64,000 bases of DNA. Origin: Izhakiella australiensis (GTDB lineage: Bacteria > Pseudomonadota > Gammaproteobacteria > Enterobacterales > Enterobacteriaceae). A model generated the notes under the pieces. The model ran no database searches. It was given only the letters and a program-made list of their open reading frames with translations, and was not told the origin of the DNA. Made by a program: the position numbers and the translations under genes. How positions within the stretch are numbered: the stretch's first letter is position 1; each line of letters opens with the position of its first letter. Location: contig NZ_MRUL01000007.1 in assembly GCF_002006995.1 (NCBI RefSeq), positions 1 through 64,000 on the forward strand, in the 5' to 3' direction. This document shows, piece after piece, positions 8,315 to 16,980 of this stretch.

Positions 8315-9778
8315 TCAATAGCGTTCGACCAGCTGATGCACCGTTGCTCTGGCGCCCTGCAGCAACAGCTGCTGATAAAATTCCATTACACACTGAATAA
8401 AGGCATCGCTGTGCGCCAGGTCGTCGGCAAACACTTCCTGCAAGCCAAGCAAGGCGCTAACGCGCGCAGCGCCCTGATCTGAGGCGACGACGCACTGTGC
8501 CAGACGCGCATTAAGCGGGTCGCGGATTTCAATCTTTTCGCCCTGTTCGTCAACCCCGCCGACGTAGCGCATCCAGCCCGCGACGCCCAGCGCCAGTAGG
8601 TCGAAGCGGCTGCCGTGCCGCAGGTGCCAGCGAATGCTTTCCAGCCAGCGCTGGGGCAGCTTTTGCGTTCCGTCGCTGGCTATCTGGGCGGTGCGATGGC
8701 GAATTGCCGGGTTTTCATAGCGGGCGATCAGTGAGTCGGCATAGGCCGTCAGATCCACGCCCTGAATGCTCAGCGTTGGCGCCTGTTCCGCCAGCATTAG
8801 CAGCCGGGCTGCCTGGCGAAAGTCCGGGTCGGCCATGCAGTCGCTGATATGTTGATAGCCTGCAAGATTACCGAGATAGGCGAGGAAAGAGTGGCTGCCG
8901 TTAAGCATCCGCAGCTTCATCTCCTCGAAAGGCACCACGTCGTCCACCAACTGCGCCCCGGCTTTTTCCCAGCAGGGGCGGCCGCTGACAAAATTATCCT
9001 CAATCACCCACTGAAAGAACGGTTCACAGGCCACCGCCACCGGGTCGTCGCAGCCAAGATTTTCCTGCAGTAGCCGGTGGGTTTCTGGCGTCATTGCCGG
9101 AACGATGCGGTCTACCATGGTTGACGGAAAGGCTATTTCCGTCGCAATCCAGTCGGCCAGCGCTTCATCCCGCTGGCGCGCCAGTTCGCAAACTACCTGG
9201 CGGGTAACGCTGCCGTTTTCCGGCATATTATCGCAGGACATTACGCTAAATGGCGGCAGCTTGCGCTGACGACGCAGGCGGATCGCGGCAAGGATAATGC
9301 CGGGCAGCGAGCGGGGCGTTTCGGGATTGGTCAGGTCATGAATAATATCCGGGTGGTCGAGGTTTAAGCGGGCGCTGGCCGGATGATGGCAGTAGCCTTT
9401 TTCCGTCACCGTCATGGAGACGATAGCAACATCCGGCTGGCTGAGCGCTTCAATAACGGCGCCTACCCCCTCCGACTTCGCATGAATGCCCTGTTTGACT
9501 ACCCCCACCACGCGCAGCGCCAGCGTCTCGCCGGACATCTCGGCTACGCTGTACAGGCCGTGCTGAGCATTCAACGCATTGATCAACTCGCCGCTGTTGA
9601 GATTGACTTCGCAGTAGCCCCAGTCGCTGCCGTGATCGCGCGCCAGGGTATCGCTGCACAGCGCCTGATGGGCGCGATGAAAGGCGCCGAAGCCGATATG
9701 CACCATGCGCGTATGTAGCTGGCTGCGGTCATAGTCAGGCGTGGCTACCCCGGCTTTTAGCGAGGAGAGGGTAAGCAT
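8315..9778 (-). CDS. ydfI: Mannitol/fructuronate dehydrogenase family oxidoreductase (YdfI type)
   Basis: A 487-residue NAD-dependent polyol dehydrogenase of the UxuB/MtlD long-chain family. The N-terminal nucleotide-binding region carries the diagnostic VHIGFGAFHRAHQA (about residues 27-40). The catalytic domain carries CDNMPENG, FPSTMVDRIVP and the lysine-containing MKLRMLNGSHSFLAYLG typical of the family. It would reduce a ketohexuronate such as D-fructuronate to D-mannonate, or run the reverse oxidation, in the cytosol. In this operon it makes or uses the mannonate-type substrate of the dehydratase RspA, and a permease gene lies just upstream. Length equals E. coli YdfI (486). Start is ATG with AAGGA upstream. 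Confidence 0.9.
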   Translation of the reverse strand: MLTLSSLKAGVATPDYDRSQLHTRMVHIGFGAFHRAHQALCSDTLARDHGSDWGYCEVNLNSGELINALNAQHGLYSVAEMSGETLALRVVGVVKQGIHAKSEGVGAVIEALSQPDVAIVSMTVTEKGYCHHPASARLNLDHPDIIHDLTNPETPRSLPGIILAAIRLRRQRKLPPFSVMSCDNMPENGSVTRQVVCELARQRDEALADWIATEIAFPSTMVDRIVPAMTPETHRLLQENLGCDDPVAVACEPFFQWVIEDNFVSGRPCWEKAGAQLVDDVVPFEEMKLRMLNGSHSFLAYLGNLAGYQHISDCMADPDFRQAARLLMLAEQAPTLSIQGVDLTAYADSLIARYENPAIRHRTAQIASDGTQKLPQRWLESIRWHLRHGSRFDLLALGVAGWMRYVGGVDEQGEKIEIRDPLNARLAQCVVASDQGAARVSALLGLQEVFADDLAHSDAFIQCVMEFYQQLLLQGARATVHQLVERY

Positions 9779-9828
9779 AGAGGATCCTTATCAACAGTGG
9801 CGGGCGCGTCAGGCGCGCCCGGTAAATA

Positions 9829-11112
9829 TCAGACAGAAACGGCGCTATCCGGTGCTTTGGGACTTTTTATCACGAACAGCACCAGCAGCGCACCCAGCGC
9901 GGCAACGATGCCGGCTAACACGAAGGCGCTGTCAAAGTGGCCGGTGCGCTGTACGATAAACCCGGTCACGATCGGCCCGATGATGCCGGAGAGGCTACCC
10001 ACCAGATGAATAAACCCGCTGACGCCGCCAACCCGTGATTTATGCACTACGTCCTGAATAATCGCCCAGTAGATCGCCCCGGTAATATAGAGAAAGAAGA
10101 TCGATACCGACATCAGCGCAACCGCCGAGTTTACCCCCTGTACGTTGCCGGCAAGCGCAACGCAGAGCGCGGCGGCCAGCAGGGAAACAACCAGCACAAT
10201 TTTGCGCGACATCAGTAATTTTCCGGTGATATTAAAAATTTTATCGGAAATCCAGCCGCCCAGCGCCAGGCCGACGAAGCCGACGATCCAGGGAATAACC
10301 GTGGTCAGGCTCATGGATTTAATATCAAGATGGTGCGCCTGGACCAGGTAGGCCGGGAACCAGCTGAGAAAGAAAAACAGGATGTAGTTATAACAAAAGA
10401 ATGCGAAGGCGGTGACGATGATAATCGGCTGGCGCAGATAATAGCCCAGACCGTGCTTCGCTTCGCTAAGCTCATCTTCCGGCGTGTGCTGTTCGTTTTT
10501 AAGCTGTTCAACCAGCTGACGTTCCTGCTCGCTGACGCGGCGGCTACGGGCCGGGTTATCCGCAGCAATAAAGAACCAGATAACCATCCAGACGATACCG
10601 ATACTGCAGATGATAATAAACGCCGGACGCCAGCCGAATGACAGCGCCAGCCAGCCGATCAGCGGGCCGGCTACCGCGCCGCCCAGCGGCGATCCGGCAC
10701 TGAGGAAGCCCATTGCCGTGGCGGCCTGCTTTTTAGGAAACCAACCGTTAATCGCTTTGTTAGCGGAGGCGCAAATCGGCCCCTCCGCCATGCCGAACAG
10801 CACGCGCAGGATAAGCATTGACCAGAATCCGGTGGCGACCGCCGTCAGGCCGCAGAATAGCGACCACAGACCGACGGCGACGCCCAGAACAACGGTCGGA
10901 CCGAAGCGGTCGGTTGCCAGACCGCCGATAAAATTAAACAGTGCATAGCCAAAAAAGAAGCTGCCAAAGATCATGCCGAACTGTTCGGCGTTGAGCAGGA
11001 GATCCTTCTCAATCATCGGGACGGTTAGCGAAAGCGCTACGCGGTCGAGATAGTTAATCATGTAGACCATAAATAGTAGCAGCACGATGGTCCAGCGCAG
11101 ATTCTTAAACAT
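9829..11112 (-). CDS. ydfJ: MFS transporter, hexuronate/sugar-acid:cation symporter type (YdfJ type)
   Basis: A 427-residue, 12-helix major facilitator of the anion:cation symporter family (ExuT/GudP relatives). The first cytoplasmic loop has NYLDRVALSLTVP and the family motif region GGLATDRFGPTVVLG; a long charged central loop separates the two six-helix bundles (about residues 190-220). It should import the sugar acid that RspA and the dehydrogenase process. The start is ATG 11112: GGAG lies at proper spacing there and would overlap the upstream in-frame GTG at 11118. In E. coli K-12 the counterpart is, as I recall, broken by the Qin prophage; here it is complete. Confidence 0.87.
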   Translation of the reverse strand: MFKNLRWTIVLLLFMVYMINYLDRVALSLTVPMIEKDLLLNAEQFGMIFGSFFFGYALFNFIGGLATDRFGPTVVLGVAVGLWSLFCGLTAVATGFWSMLILRVLFGMAEGPICASANKAINGWFPKKQAATAMGFLSAGSPLGGAVAGPLIGWLALSFGWRPAFIIICSIGIVWMVIWFFIAADNPARSRRVSEQERQLVEQLKNEQHTPEDELSEAKHGLGYYLRQPIIIVTAFAFFCYNYILFFFLSWFPAYLVQAHHLDIKSMSLTTVIPWIVGFVGLALGGWISDKIFNITGKLLMSRKIVLVVSLLAAALCVALAGNVQGVNSAVALMSVSIFFLYITGAIYWAIIQDVVHKSRVGGVSGFIHLVGSLSGIIGPIVTGFIVQRTGHFDSAFVLAGIVAALGALLVLFVIKSPKAPDSAVSV

Positions 11113-11150
11113 AGTCACTCCGTCATTATATTTATAGCTGTAGGGGGAGG

Positions 11151-11175
11151 AGAGGCGGCTATTGCTGCCGCCTCT
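11151..11175. repeat. Intercistronic hairpin between rspB and the permease gene
   Basis: AGAGGCGGC (11151-11159) and GCCGCCTCT (11167-11175) form a perfect 9-bp stem with a 7-nt loop in the gap after the rspB stop codon. There is no T run on the minus strand, so it is more likely a processing or stabilising hairpin than a full terminator. Confidence 0.5.
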
Positions 11176-11201
11176 GCAACCGCGTTCTGCTGCTCTGGTG
11201 A

Positions 11202-12209
11202 CTAAATCTCCAGAATAACTTTACAGCAGGAACGCGGGTCTTTTTCAAACAGGGTCATCGCCCGTTCAATTTCATCCAGCGGTATGTAGTGGGTTACCAG
11301 CTTAGACGGCGCTATTTTCCCCTCGGACATCCAGCGGATTACCTGTGGAAAGCGATGGCTGTTAAGTCGTGAGGTGAAGATAGACAGCTCTTTGCTGGTC
11401 AGGCTCTGCTGGGTAATCGTGCAGGGGGCGCCCGAAAAGCCCAGCAGGCCAATCCGCCCTGCGGGCGAAGCCAGCGCCGTCGCTTCGGCAAGAATGTACG
11501 GATGACAGGCCGCGTCGATAATCAGCGTCGGCTGCACGCCTGCGAGCTGCACTGCCAGCGGAGTTTCAGCGTTGTTCAGCGTTAAATCAGCGCCGTTATC
11601 ACTGGCCATTTGCAGGCGTTGCGTGAGGCGATCGGCGACAATAACCTGCTTAACGCCGTACACCCCTTTCAGCACCTGAATCGCGGTCAGCCCCATCGGA
11701 CCTGCGCCATATACCAGCGCGATATCCTGCGGCTGCGGTTGCAAAAAGGCGCAAATATTGGCGGCAATGGTGAAAGGTTCAACCAGGCTGGCAACCCGAT
11801 CGTCAATGTTATCTGGCAGCGCCCAGGCGTTAGCGTTCGGAACCACTGAAAATTCGCTGAAGCCGCCGTCGCGATGAACGCCAATAACTTGCAGTTCGCT
11901 GCAGACATTTGGCCGGCCGACCGAGCAGGGGTAGCAGTGGCCGCAGCTAACAACCGGGTCAACGGCAACGCGCACGCCGAGTCGGGCAGGGTCAACCCCG
12001 GCGCCCACGGCGTCGATAATGCCGAAAAACTCATGACCGATAACCCGTGGATATTTGGCAAACGGGTTGTGTCCGTGCCAGATGTGTACGTCCGAGCCGC
12101 AGATACTGGCGTATTTCACTTTTACCCTGACTTCTCCGGCGGCGGGCTGCGGTTCGGCACGCTGCGCGATGCTCAGCTGTTCAGGTTGTTCAATCACCAC
12201 ACTTTTCAT
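11202..12209 (-). CDS. rspB: Zinc-containing alcohol/polyol dehydrogenase RspB
   Basis: A 335-residue medium-chain dehydrogenase. Catalytic zinc ligands are visible in ICGSDVHIWHG and GHEFFG. The structural zinc site is the four-cysteine loop CGHCYPCSVGRPNVC. The NAD(P)-binding Rossmann fold contains VYGAGPMGLTAIQVL. It oxidises a sugar alcohol or sugar acid hydroxyl, probably L-gulonate/L-idonate-like substrates as suggested for this family. The start is ATG 12209 with AAGGAG at five-base spacing; a GTG one codon upstream is in frame but redundant. It lies 15 bases downstream of rspA, so the two are co-transcribed. Confidence 0.92.
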   Translation of the reverse strand: MKSVVIEQPEQLSIAQRAEPQPAAGEVRVKVKYASICGSDVHIWHGHNPFAKYPRVIGHEFFGIIDAVGAGVDPARLGVRVAVDPVVSCGHCYPCSVGRPNVCSELQVIGVHRDGGFSEFSVVPNANAWALPDNIDDRVASLVEPFTIAANICAFLQPQPQDIALVYGAGPMGLTAIQVLKGVYGVKQVIVADRLTQRLQMASDNGADLTLNNAETPLAVQLAGVQPTLIIDAACHPYILAEATALASPAGRIGLLGFSGAPCTITQQSLTSKELSIFTSRLNSHRFPQVIRWMSEGKIAPSKLVTHYIPLDEIERAMTLFEKDPRSCCKVILEI

Positions 12210-12224
12210 CACTACTCCTTGCCT

Positions 12225-13439
12225 TTACCAGTTCCATAGCGTGCCGTCTTCCAGCCGGGCGACCGGCAGGTAAGCTGGCTCATAGGGATATTTCGCCGCC
12301 AGTTTTTCGTCGAACTCAATGCCAAGGCCAGGCGCATCGCCCGGATGCATATAGCCGTTTTCAAAGCGCCAGTTGGTTTTAAAGACTTCCAGCATCTGCG
12401 CTGAGTAACCCATATATTCCTGTACACCGAAGTTGGGCACCCACATATCAAAATGTAGCGCCGCCGCATGGCAGATGGGTGACAGGTCGGAGGGGCCGTG
12501 CGAACCGGTGCGCACCTGATAAAGCGAGGCAAAATCGGCGATACGGCGCATGCCGGTAATGCCGCCCGCATGGGTTATGGTGGCGCGGATATAGTCGATA
12601 AGCTGTTCTTCAATCAGCTGCTTGCAGTCCCAAATGCTGTTAAATACCTCACCGACGGCGATCGGCGTAACGGTATGCTGGCGGATTAGACGGAAGCAGG
12701 CCTGGTTTTCTGCCGGGGTAGGATCTTCCATCCAGAACAGGCGGTAAGGTTCAACGCTTTTACCGAAACGCGCCGCCTCAATCGGCGTCAGGCGGTGATG
12801 CATATCGTGTAGCAGATGCTCGTCAAAACCAAACTTATTGCGTACCGCCTCGAACAGCTGGGGCGTAAAGCCGAGGTACTTCTCACTCGACCAGATCTGT
12901 TCCTCAGGCCAGTTGCCCTTCGTTGCCGGCTCGTAGGCCAGCCCTTTGCCTTTAGCCATGCCGTAGGTGGTTTTCATTCCCGGAATGCCGCACTGTACGC
13001 GGATGGCTTTGAAGCCCATTTCTTTATGTCTGGCGTAGTCGTCCAACACCTCGTCGATGCTGTGGCCGGTGGTGTGGCAATACACCATCACGCCGGCGCG
13101 CGAGGCGCCGCCCAGCAGTTGATATACCGGCATGCCAGCGGCTTTACCTTTAATATCCCACAGCGCCATATCGACAGCGGAAATCGCTGACATGGTTACC
13201 GGCCCGCGGCGCCAGTAAGCGCCTTTATAGAAAAACTGCCAGATATCTTCGATCTGATGGGCGTTGCGGCCAATCAGCTGCGGGCAGATATGATCTTTCA
13301 GGTAAGAGGCGACAGGCAGCTCGCGACCGTTGAGGGTGGCGTCGCCAATGCCAGTCAGCCCGTCGTCAGTGGTTATTTTTAGCGTAACGAAGTTGCGTCC
13401 CGGGCAGGTCACAAACACTTCGGCATTAACAATTTTCAT
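12225..13439 (-). CDS. rspA: D-mannonate dehydratase family protein RspA (enolase superfamily)
   Basis: A 404-residue member of the ManD subgroup, equal in length to E. coli RspA. The enolase-superfamily metal ligands are seen as the aspartate in LLHDMHHR, the glutamate in WMEDPTP and the glutamate in [11 protein letters not shown]. The catalytic histidine/arginine region is present in HTTGHSID and [19 protein letters not shown]. Members dehydrate D-mannonate and/or D-gluconate to 2-keto-3-deoxygluconate; activity ranges from high (ManD) to very low (many RspA), so the physiological role is unsure. It is the first gene of the operon and has the operator-like palindrome 42 bases upstream. No strong Shine-Dalgarno is seen before its ATG. 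Confidence 0.93.
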   Translation of the reverse strand: MKIVNAEVFVTCPGRNFVTLKITTDDGLTGIGDATLNGRELPVASYLKDHICPQLIGRNAHQIEDIWQFFYKGAYWRRGPVTMSAISAVDMALWDIKGKAAGMPVYQLLGGASRAGVMVYCHTTGHSIDEVLDDYARHKEMGFKAIRVQCGIPGMKTTYGMAKGKGLAYEPATKGNWPEEQIWSSEKYLGFTPQLFEAVRNKFGFDEHLLHDMHHRLTPIEAARFGKSVEPYRLFWMEDPTPAENQACFRLIRQHTVTPIAVGEVFNSIWDCKQLIEEQLIDYIRATITHAGGITGMRRIADFASLYQVRTGSHGPSDLSPICHAAALHFDMWVPNFGVQEYMGYSAQMLEVFKTNWRFENGYMHPGDAPGLGIEFDEKLAAKYPYEPAYLPVARLEDGTLWNW

Positions 13440-13481
13440 GCAGGCGATCCCGTAACAGTAAGCTATGGCGGAAATTTAAAT

Positions 13482-13502
13482 CTTGTATGACTACCATACA
13501 AG
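13482..13502 (-). promoter_or_regulatory. Palindromic operator candidate for the rspA operon
   Basis: CTTGTATG (13482-13489) and CATACAAG (13495-13502) are perfect inverted repeats around a 5-base spacer. TTGTATG-N5-CATACAA has the size and style of GntR/FCD operators. It lies 43 bases before the rspA start, and the operon ends in a GntR/FCD gene, its likely binder. A second palindrome, CGGATA-GTAT-TATCCG, follows at 13507-13522. Confidence 0.65.
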
Positions 13503-13658
13503 TAAGCGGATAGTATTATCCGATCGCGATCACAAACTGCCGATCGCGACAGCTTAAAAAGCTAAGAGGCAGGTCTGCACAGGAGACTTTGCCGCTGGCT
13601 GGCGGCTGGGGAGGAGAGTCATCAGGCGGCCGGTCAGGCAAGCGCCGCCAGGTGAAAG

Positions 13659-14561
13659 TCAGGCCAGCAGCTCGCAGCTGGGCGGCAGGCGGCATTCAAT
13701 GGCATTTGCGATGACCTCAATGCGGAAATCGGTGCCGGTCAGGGGTTCGCCGTCGAGATTAAAGGTCATTTCATGGGGGGCGTGAATCGTCAGCCACGGC
13801 AGAGAGGCGCGGGTAATATTGGGATTATCGTCATCGCCGCCAAATATGGCATTCAGCAGCGTAGGCACCATCTCCTGGGCGGTAACAATGCTCAGGTCCA
13901 GCAGGTTATCATTCACCAGCGCATTGGGGCACAGGCGCTGTCCACCACCGGCCTGGCGGCCATTGCCGATACCGATCGCCAGCGCTTCGCCCTGCCAGAT
14001 AAAATCAGGCCCGCTGATCGTGCACTCATCGGCTTTCAGGGTATCCATACGCATCAGTCCGTGGATAAAGTAGGAAACGCCGCCCAGCGCAGATTTAAGC
14101 TTTTCAGGGGTTTCGGTAGTAATACGGGTACCAAAGCCGCCGGTGGCCATATTGATGAAATAGCGGGTATTGTTGACTCTGGCGAGATCGATAATGCTGG
14201 CTTTGCCAACCAGCGCCAGGCGCAGGGCATTTTCCATCTCCAGCGGGATACCCGCGCTGGTGGCGAAATCATTCGCCGTGCCCAGCGGTAAAATCGCCAG
14301 TACCGGGCGTTTGTCCGCCGGCAGCCTGACCAGCGCGGTAGCAACTTCATTAATGGTACCGTCGCCGCCGCCAGCGACCACGGTGCTGGCTTCAAGCGTC
14401 AGGGCTTCATTGACGTAGCGCTGGCCGTCACCGTGTTCCCAGGTGACGCGAACGTCTATTATCCATCCTTCTTTACGCAGCAAAATTACCGCATTACGCA
14501 AGGCGTCATTGTTGGCGCCTTTGCCATTAAGAATCAATAAGGTGCGGGCGTGCTTGTCCAT
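13659..14561 (-). CDS. yegS: Lipid kinase YegS-like
   Basis: A 300-residue diacylglycerol-kinase-fold enzyme (E. coli YegS 299), which phosphorylates lipids such as phosphatidylglycerol in vitro. The start is ATG 14559-14561, with CCGGAAC upstream; this matches the family N-terminus just before LLILNGK, whereas the longer GTG start at 14594 adds an unsupported extension. The nucleotide/catalytic loop [13 protein letters not shown] occupies about residues 61-73, and [17 protein letters not shown] and [20 protein letters not shown] follow. The C-terminal beta domain includes [19 protein letters not shown] and NLDGEPL. It is downstream of the CyaR gene on the same strand and probably has its own promoter. 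Confidence 0.95.
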   Translation of the reverse strand: MDKHARTLLILNGKGANNDALRNAVILLRKEGWIIDVRVTWEHGDGQRYVNEALTLEASTVVAGGGDGTINEVATALVRLPADKRPVLAILPLGTANDFATSAGIPLEMENALRLALVGKASIIDLARVNNTRYFINMATGGFGTRITTETPEKLKSALGGVSYFIHGLMRMDTLKADECTISGPDFIWQGEALAIGIGNGRQAGGGQRLCPNALVNDNLLDLSIVTAQEMVPTLLNAIFGGDDDNPNITRASLPWLTIHAPHEMTFNLDGEPLTGTDFRIEVIANAIECRLPPSCELLA

Positions 14562-14636
14562 GTTAAGTTCCGGCAAAATATCACGATATGTCACAAGTTA
14601 TAGCATAACCTGGTGCGGATGGGGCTGACGAAGGGC

Positions 14637-14722
14637 AAAAGAAAAGCCCGTTCGGGGGAGCCGGACGGGCCAATGAGGTGGTTCCTGTGAAACCAGTTTG
14701 CTTTTTGATGTTTGTTCTAAGC
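14637..14722 (-). ncRNA. cyaR: CyaR small regulatory RNA
   Basis: On the minus strand the region contains CAGGAACCACCTC, identical to the Hfq-dependent seed region of enterobacterial CyaR. It is followed by a hairpin GCCCGT...ACGGGC and the T-rich tail TTTTCTTTT. Its place immediately downstream of trhP (yegQ) on the same strand is the known CyaR locus. Predicted length is about 86 nt (E. coli 87). CyaR is CRP-activated and base-pairs with messages such as ompX, luxS and nadE; target sites here were not examined. Confidence 0.92.
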
Positions 14723-14729
14723 AGGCTGC

Positions 14730-14776
14730 ATCATAGCCACTTAGCTGCCAGCAAAATGTGATCGGATTCTAAAAAA
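14730..14776 (-). promoter_or_regulatory. CyaR promoter: -10 box and CRP half-site
   Basis: TATGAT at 14735-14730 (minus strand) is seven bases before the inferred start at 14722. TCACA (minus strand, 14761-14757) is a perfect CRP half-site; the other half is poor. Its dyad centre falls about 42 bases upstream of the start, the class II CRP position, which agrees with the known cAMP-CRP control of CyaR. Confidence 0.65.
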
Positions 14777-14788
14777 TGTAACAGAGAG

Positions 14789-16129
14789 TTAACTGGCAGC
14801 CGCATTGACGGCCTGACGGGTCGACCCCTCGCTGAAATTACGCAGCAGCAGCGCCCAGTTAAGGGCGATCTCGTCGGCCAGCGGCAGCCAGATTCGATAG
14901 CCATCCCCCGGGGCGACCAGCATCTGATTGCCTTTCTTATCCTGCATGGTTTCCAGTTCAAAGCGCAGATTGCCGTCCGGCGTCATCAGCTCCAGGCTAT
15001 CGCCAACGGCAAAGCGATTTTTAACGATCACTTCTGCCAGGCCGTCGCGGCGTTCGCCGCTGAACTCGCCGACAAACTGCTGCTGATGAGATACCGAATA
15101 GCCGTGCTCATAGTTCTGATAGCTGTCGTGGGTATGGCGCCGCATAAAACCTTCGGTATAGCCGCGGTTAGCGAGGCCGTCGAGGGTATTGAGCAGGCTG
15201 GTATCAAAGGGCTTGCCTGCGGCCGCATCATCGATTGCCCGGCGATAAACCTGCGCAGTACGCGCGCAGTAAAAGAACGATTTCGTTCGTCCTTCAATTT
15301 TCAGCGAGGCCACGCCCATATCCGCCAGCCGGTTAACGTGCTCAACTGCGCGCAGATCTTTGGAATTCAGTATATAGGTGCCGTGCTGGTCTTCGAACGC
15401 CGGCATCGGCTCGTCCGGCCGCTGGCCGTCAGCCAGCATAAAGACCCGCTCGGTTGGCGCACCGATGCCAAGAGTCGGCTGAGGCACGATGTTGCCATTG
15501 TCATCCTGCTGCGCTTCGCTTACCTGATAATCCCAACGGCAGGCATTGGTGCAGGTTCCCTGGTTGGGATCGCGCTTATTGATGTAGCCGGAAAGCAGAC
15601 AGCGGCCGGAATAGGCCATGCACAGCGCGCCGTGGACGAAAACCTCCAGCTCCATATCCGGCACCTGGCGGCGGATCTCTTCAATCTCTTCCAGTGAAAG
15701 TTCGCGCGAGAGAATCACCCGGCTCAGGCCCATTTGCTGCCAGAAGCGCACCGTCGCCCAGTTTACGGCGTTAGCCTGTACTGAAAGATGAATGCATACC
15801 TGCGGGAAGGCCTCACGTACCAGCATAATAAGTCCGGGATCGGACATAATCAGCGCATCCGGACCCATTTCCACCACCGGTGTCAGGTCACGAATAAAGG
15901 TTTTTAGCTTCGCGTTGTGCGGCGCGATATTGACCACAACGTAGAACTTTTTGCCCAGCGCGTGAGCTTCATTGATGCCAGTGGCAAGGTTCTGGTGATT
16001 AAATTCGTTGTTGCGCACCCGCAGGCTGTAACGAGGCTGGCCGGCATAAACCGCGTCGGCGCCGTAGGCAAAGGCGTAACGCATGTTTTTCAGGGAGCCG
16101 GCCGGAGAGAGTAATTCCGGTTTAGTCAT
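14789..16129 (-). CDS. trhP: tRNA 5-hydroxyuridine synthesis protein TrhP (YegQ), U32 peptidase family
   Basis: A 446-residue member of the U32 peptidase family (E. coli 453). TrhP is needed for prephenate-dependent hydroxylation of U34 in tRNAs, leading to cmo5U/ho5U. The N-terminal LLSPAGSLKNMRYAFAYGAD and VHLSVQAN-like segments are typical. Four cysteines, C170, C177, C193 and C197, in GALCMAYSGRC and GTCTNACRWD are arranged as the family's Fe-S/metal site. The C-terminal part is the U32 beta-domain. It runs straight into the CyaR gene, 67 bases downstream. Start is ATG 16129 with ACGGAC upstream. Confidence 0.95.
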   Translation of the reverse strand: MTKPELLSPAGSLKNMRYAFAYGADAVYAGQPRYSLRVRNNEFNHQNLATGINEAHALGKKFYVVVNIAPHNAKLKTFIRDLTPVVEMGPDALIMSDPGLIMLVREAFPQVCIHLSVQANAVNWATVRFWQQMGLSRVILSRELSLEEIEEIRRQVPDMELEVFVHGALCMAYSGRCLLSGYINKRDPNQGTCTNACRWDYQVSEAQQDDNGNIVPQPTLGIGAPTERVFMLADGQRPDEPMPAFEDQHGTYILNSKDLRAVEHVNRLADMGVASLKIEGRTKSFFYCARTAQVYRRAIDDAAAGKPFDTSLLNTLDGLANRGYTEGFMRRHTHDSYQNYEHGYSVSHQQQFVGEFSGERRDGLAEVIVKNRFAVGDSLELMTPDGNLRFELETMQDKKGNQMLVAPGDGYRIWLPLADEIALNWALLLRNFSEGSTRQAVNAAAS

Positions 16130-16230
16130 GGATAGTCCGTCTGATGTCAGGTCAGGTCCCAGTGAAGGGAAGGACCGGAGAGTCTACGTGCAGACGGCAG
16201 TACCCATTTTGCTTCAGATCAATGTTGCCG

Positions 16231-16938
16231 CTAGATCATCCGGCAAACGTCCGCTTCCCAGCGGTAGCCCATGCCATAGACGGCGCGAATAAACGGCTGG
16301 TCAGCGTCCAGCGACTCCAGCTTACGGCGTAAATTTTTAATATGGCTGTCGATGGTGCGATCGGTAACGACCCGGTAATCATCGTACAGATGGTTAAGCA
16401 GCTGTTCGCGGCTGAAGACTTTACCCGGCTGTTGAGAGAGGGTTTTCAGCAGGCGAAATTCAGCCGGCGTCAGGTCGAGCGGCTGGCTATCCCAGGTGGC
16501 AAGAAAGCGTCCTTCGTCGACCACCAGCGGTGAATCTTTCTGGCTCTCCGACGTCGTGCGCTGCACCCGTCTTAAAATCGTTTTAACCCGCGCCACCGCT
16601 TCACGCGGGCTGAAAGGCTTACAGATATAGTCATCGGCGCCAATTTCCAGCCCCAGCAGGCGGTCAATCTCTTCGGTCTTTGCCGTCACCATGATCACCG
16701 GCAGTTCGGAAAAGCGGCGGATCTCGCGGCACAGCGTCAGGCCATCCATGCCCGGTAGCATCAGGTCCAGCATTACCAGATCCGGCGGCGTGGCATGAAT
16801 AAAGTCGAGCACTTCATCGCCGCGTAGCAGATGATGGGTGCGATAATTGGCGGCTTGCAGATAATCCACCAGCAGCTGGCCTAGCTTAGGTTCATCTTCC
16901 ACCACCAGTATTAGCGGCGCTTGCAGTGCTTCACTCAT
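16231..16938 (-). CDS. baeR: Response regulator BaeR
   Basis: A 235-residue OmpR/PhoB-type regulator (E. coli 240). The receiver domain shows the acidic pair E14-D15, phospho-acceptor D58 in [10 protein letters not shown]85 and the lysine in YICKPFSP. The DNA-binding winged helix occupies about residues 135-232, with [20 protein letters not shown] and [14 protein letters not shown]. BaeR activates mdtABCD and other envelope-stress genes on exposure to indole, flavonoids or metals. It is the last gene of mdtABCD-baeSR, 42 bases after baeS. GAGG abuts the assigned ATG, so the initiation signal is not ideal. Confidence 0.96.
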   Translation of the reverse strand: MSEALQAPLILVVEDEPKLGQLLVDYLQAANYRTHHLLRGDEVLDFIHATPPDLVMLDLMLPGMDGLTLCREIRRFSELPVIMVTAKTEEIDRLLGLEIGADDYICKPFSPREAVARVKTILRRVQRTTSESQKDSPLVVDEGRFLATWDSQPLDLTPAEFRLLKTLSQQPGKVFSREQLLNHLYDDYRVVTDRTIDSHIKNLRRKLESLDADQPFIRAVYGMGYRWEADVCRMI

Positions 16939-16980
16939 CCTCGGCTTTCCCGTTATGGTATCCAGGCATCGTAAATGCCG

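Noticed and set aside
15086-15697. 203-codon plus-strand open frame
   Set aside because: Shadow of trhP on the opposite strand; low-complexity mix of residues without domains.
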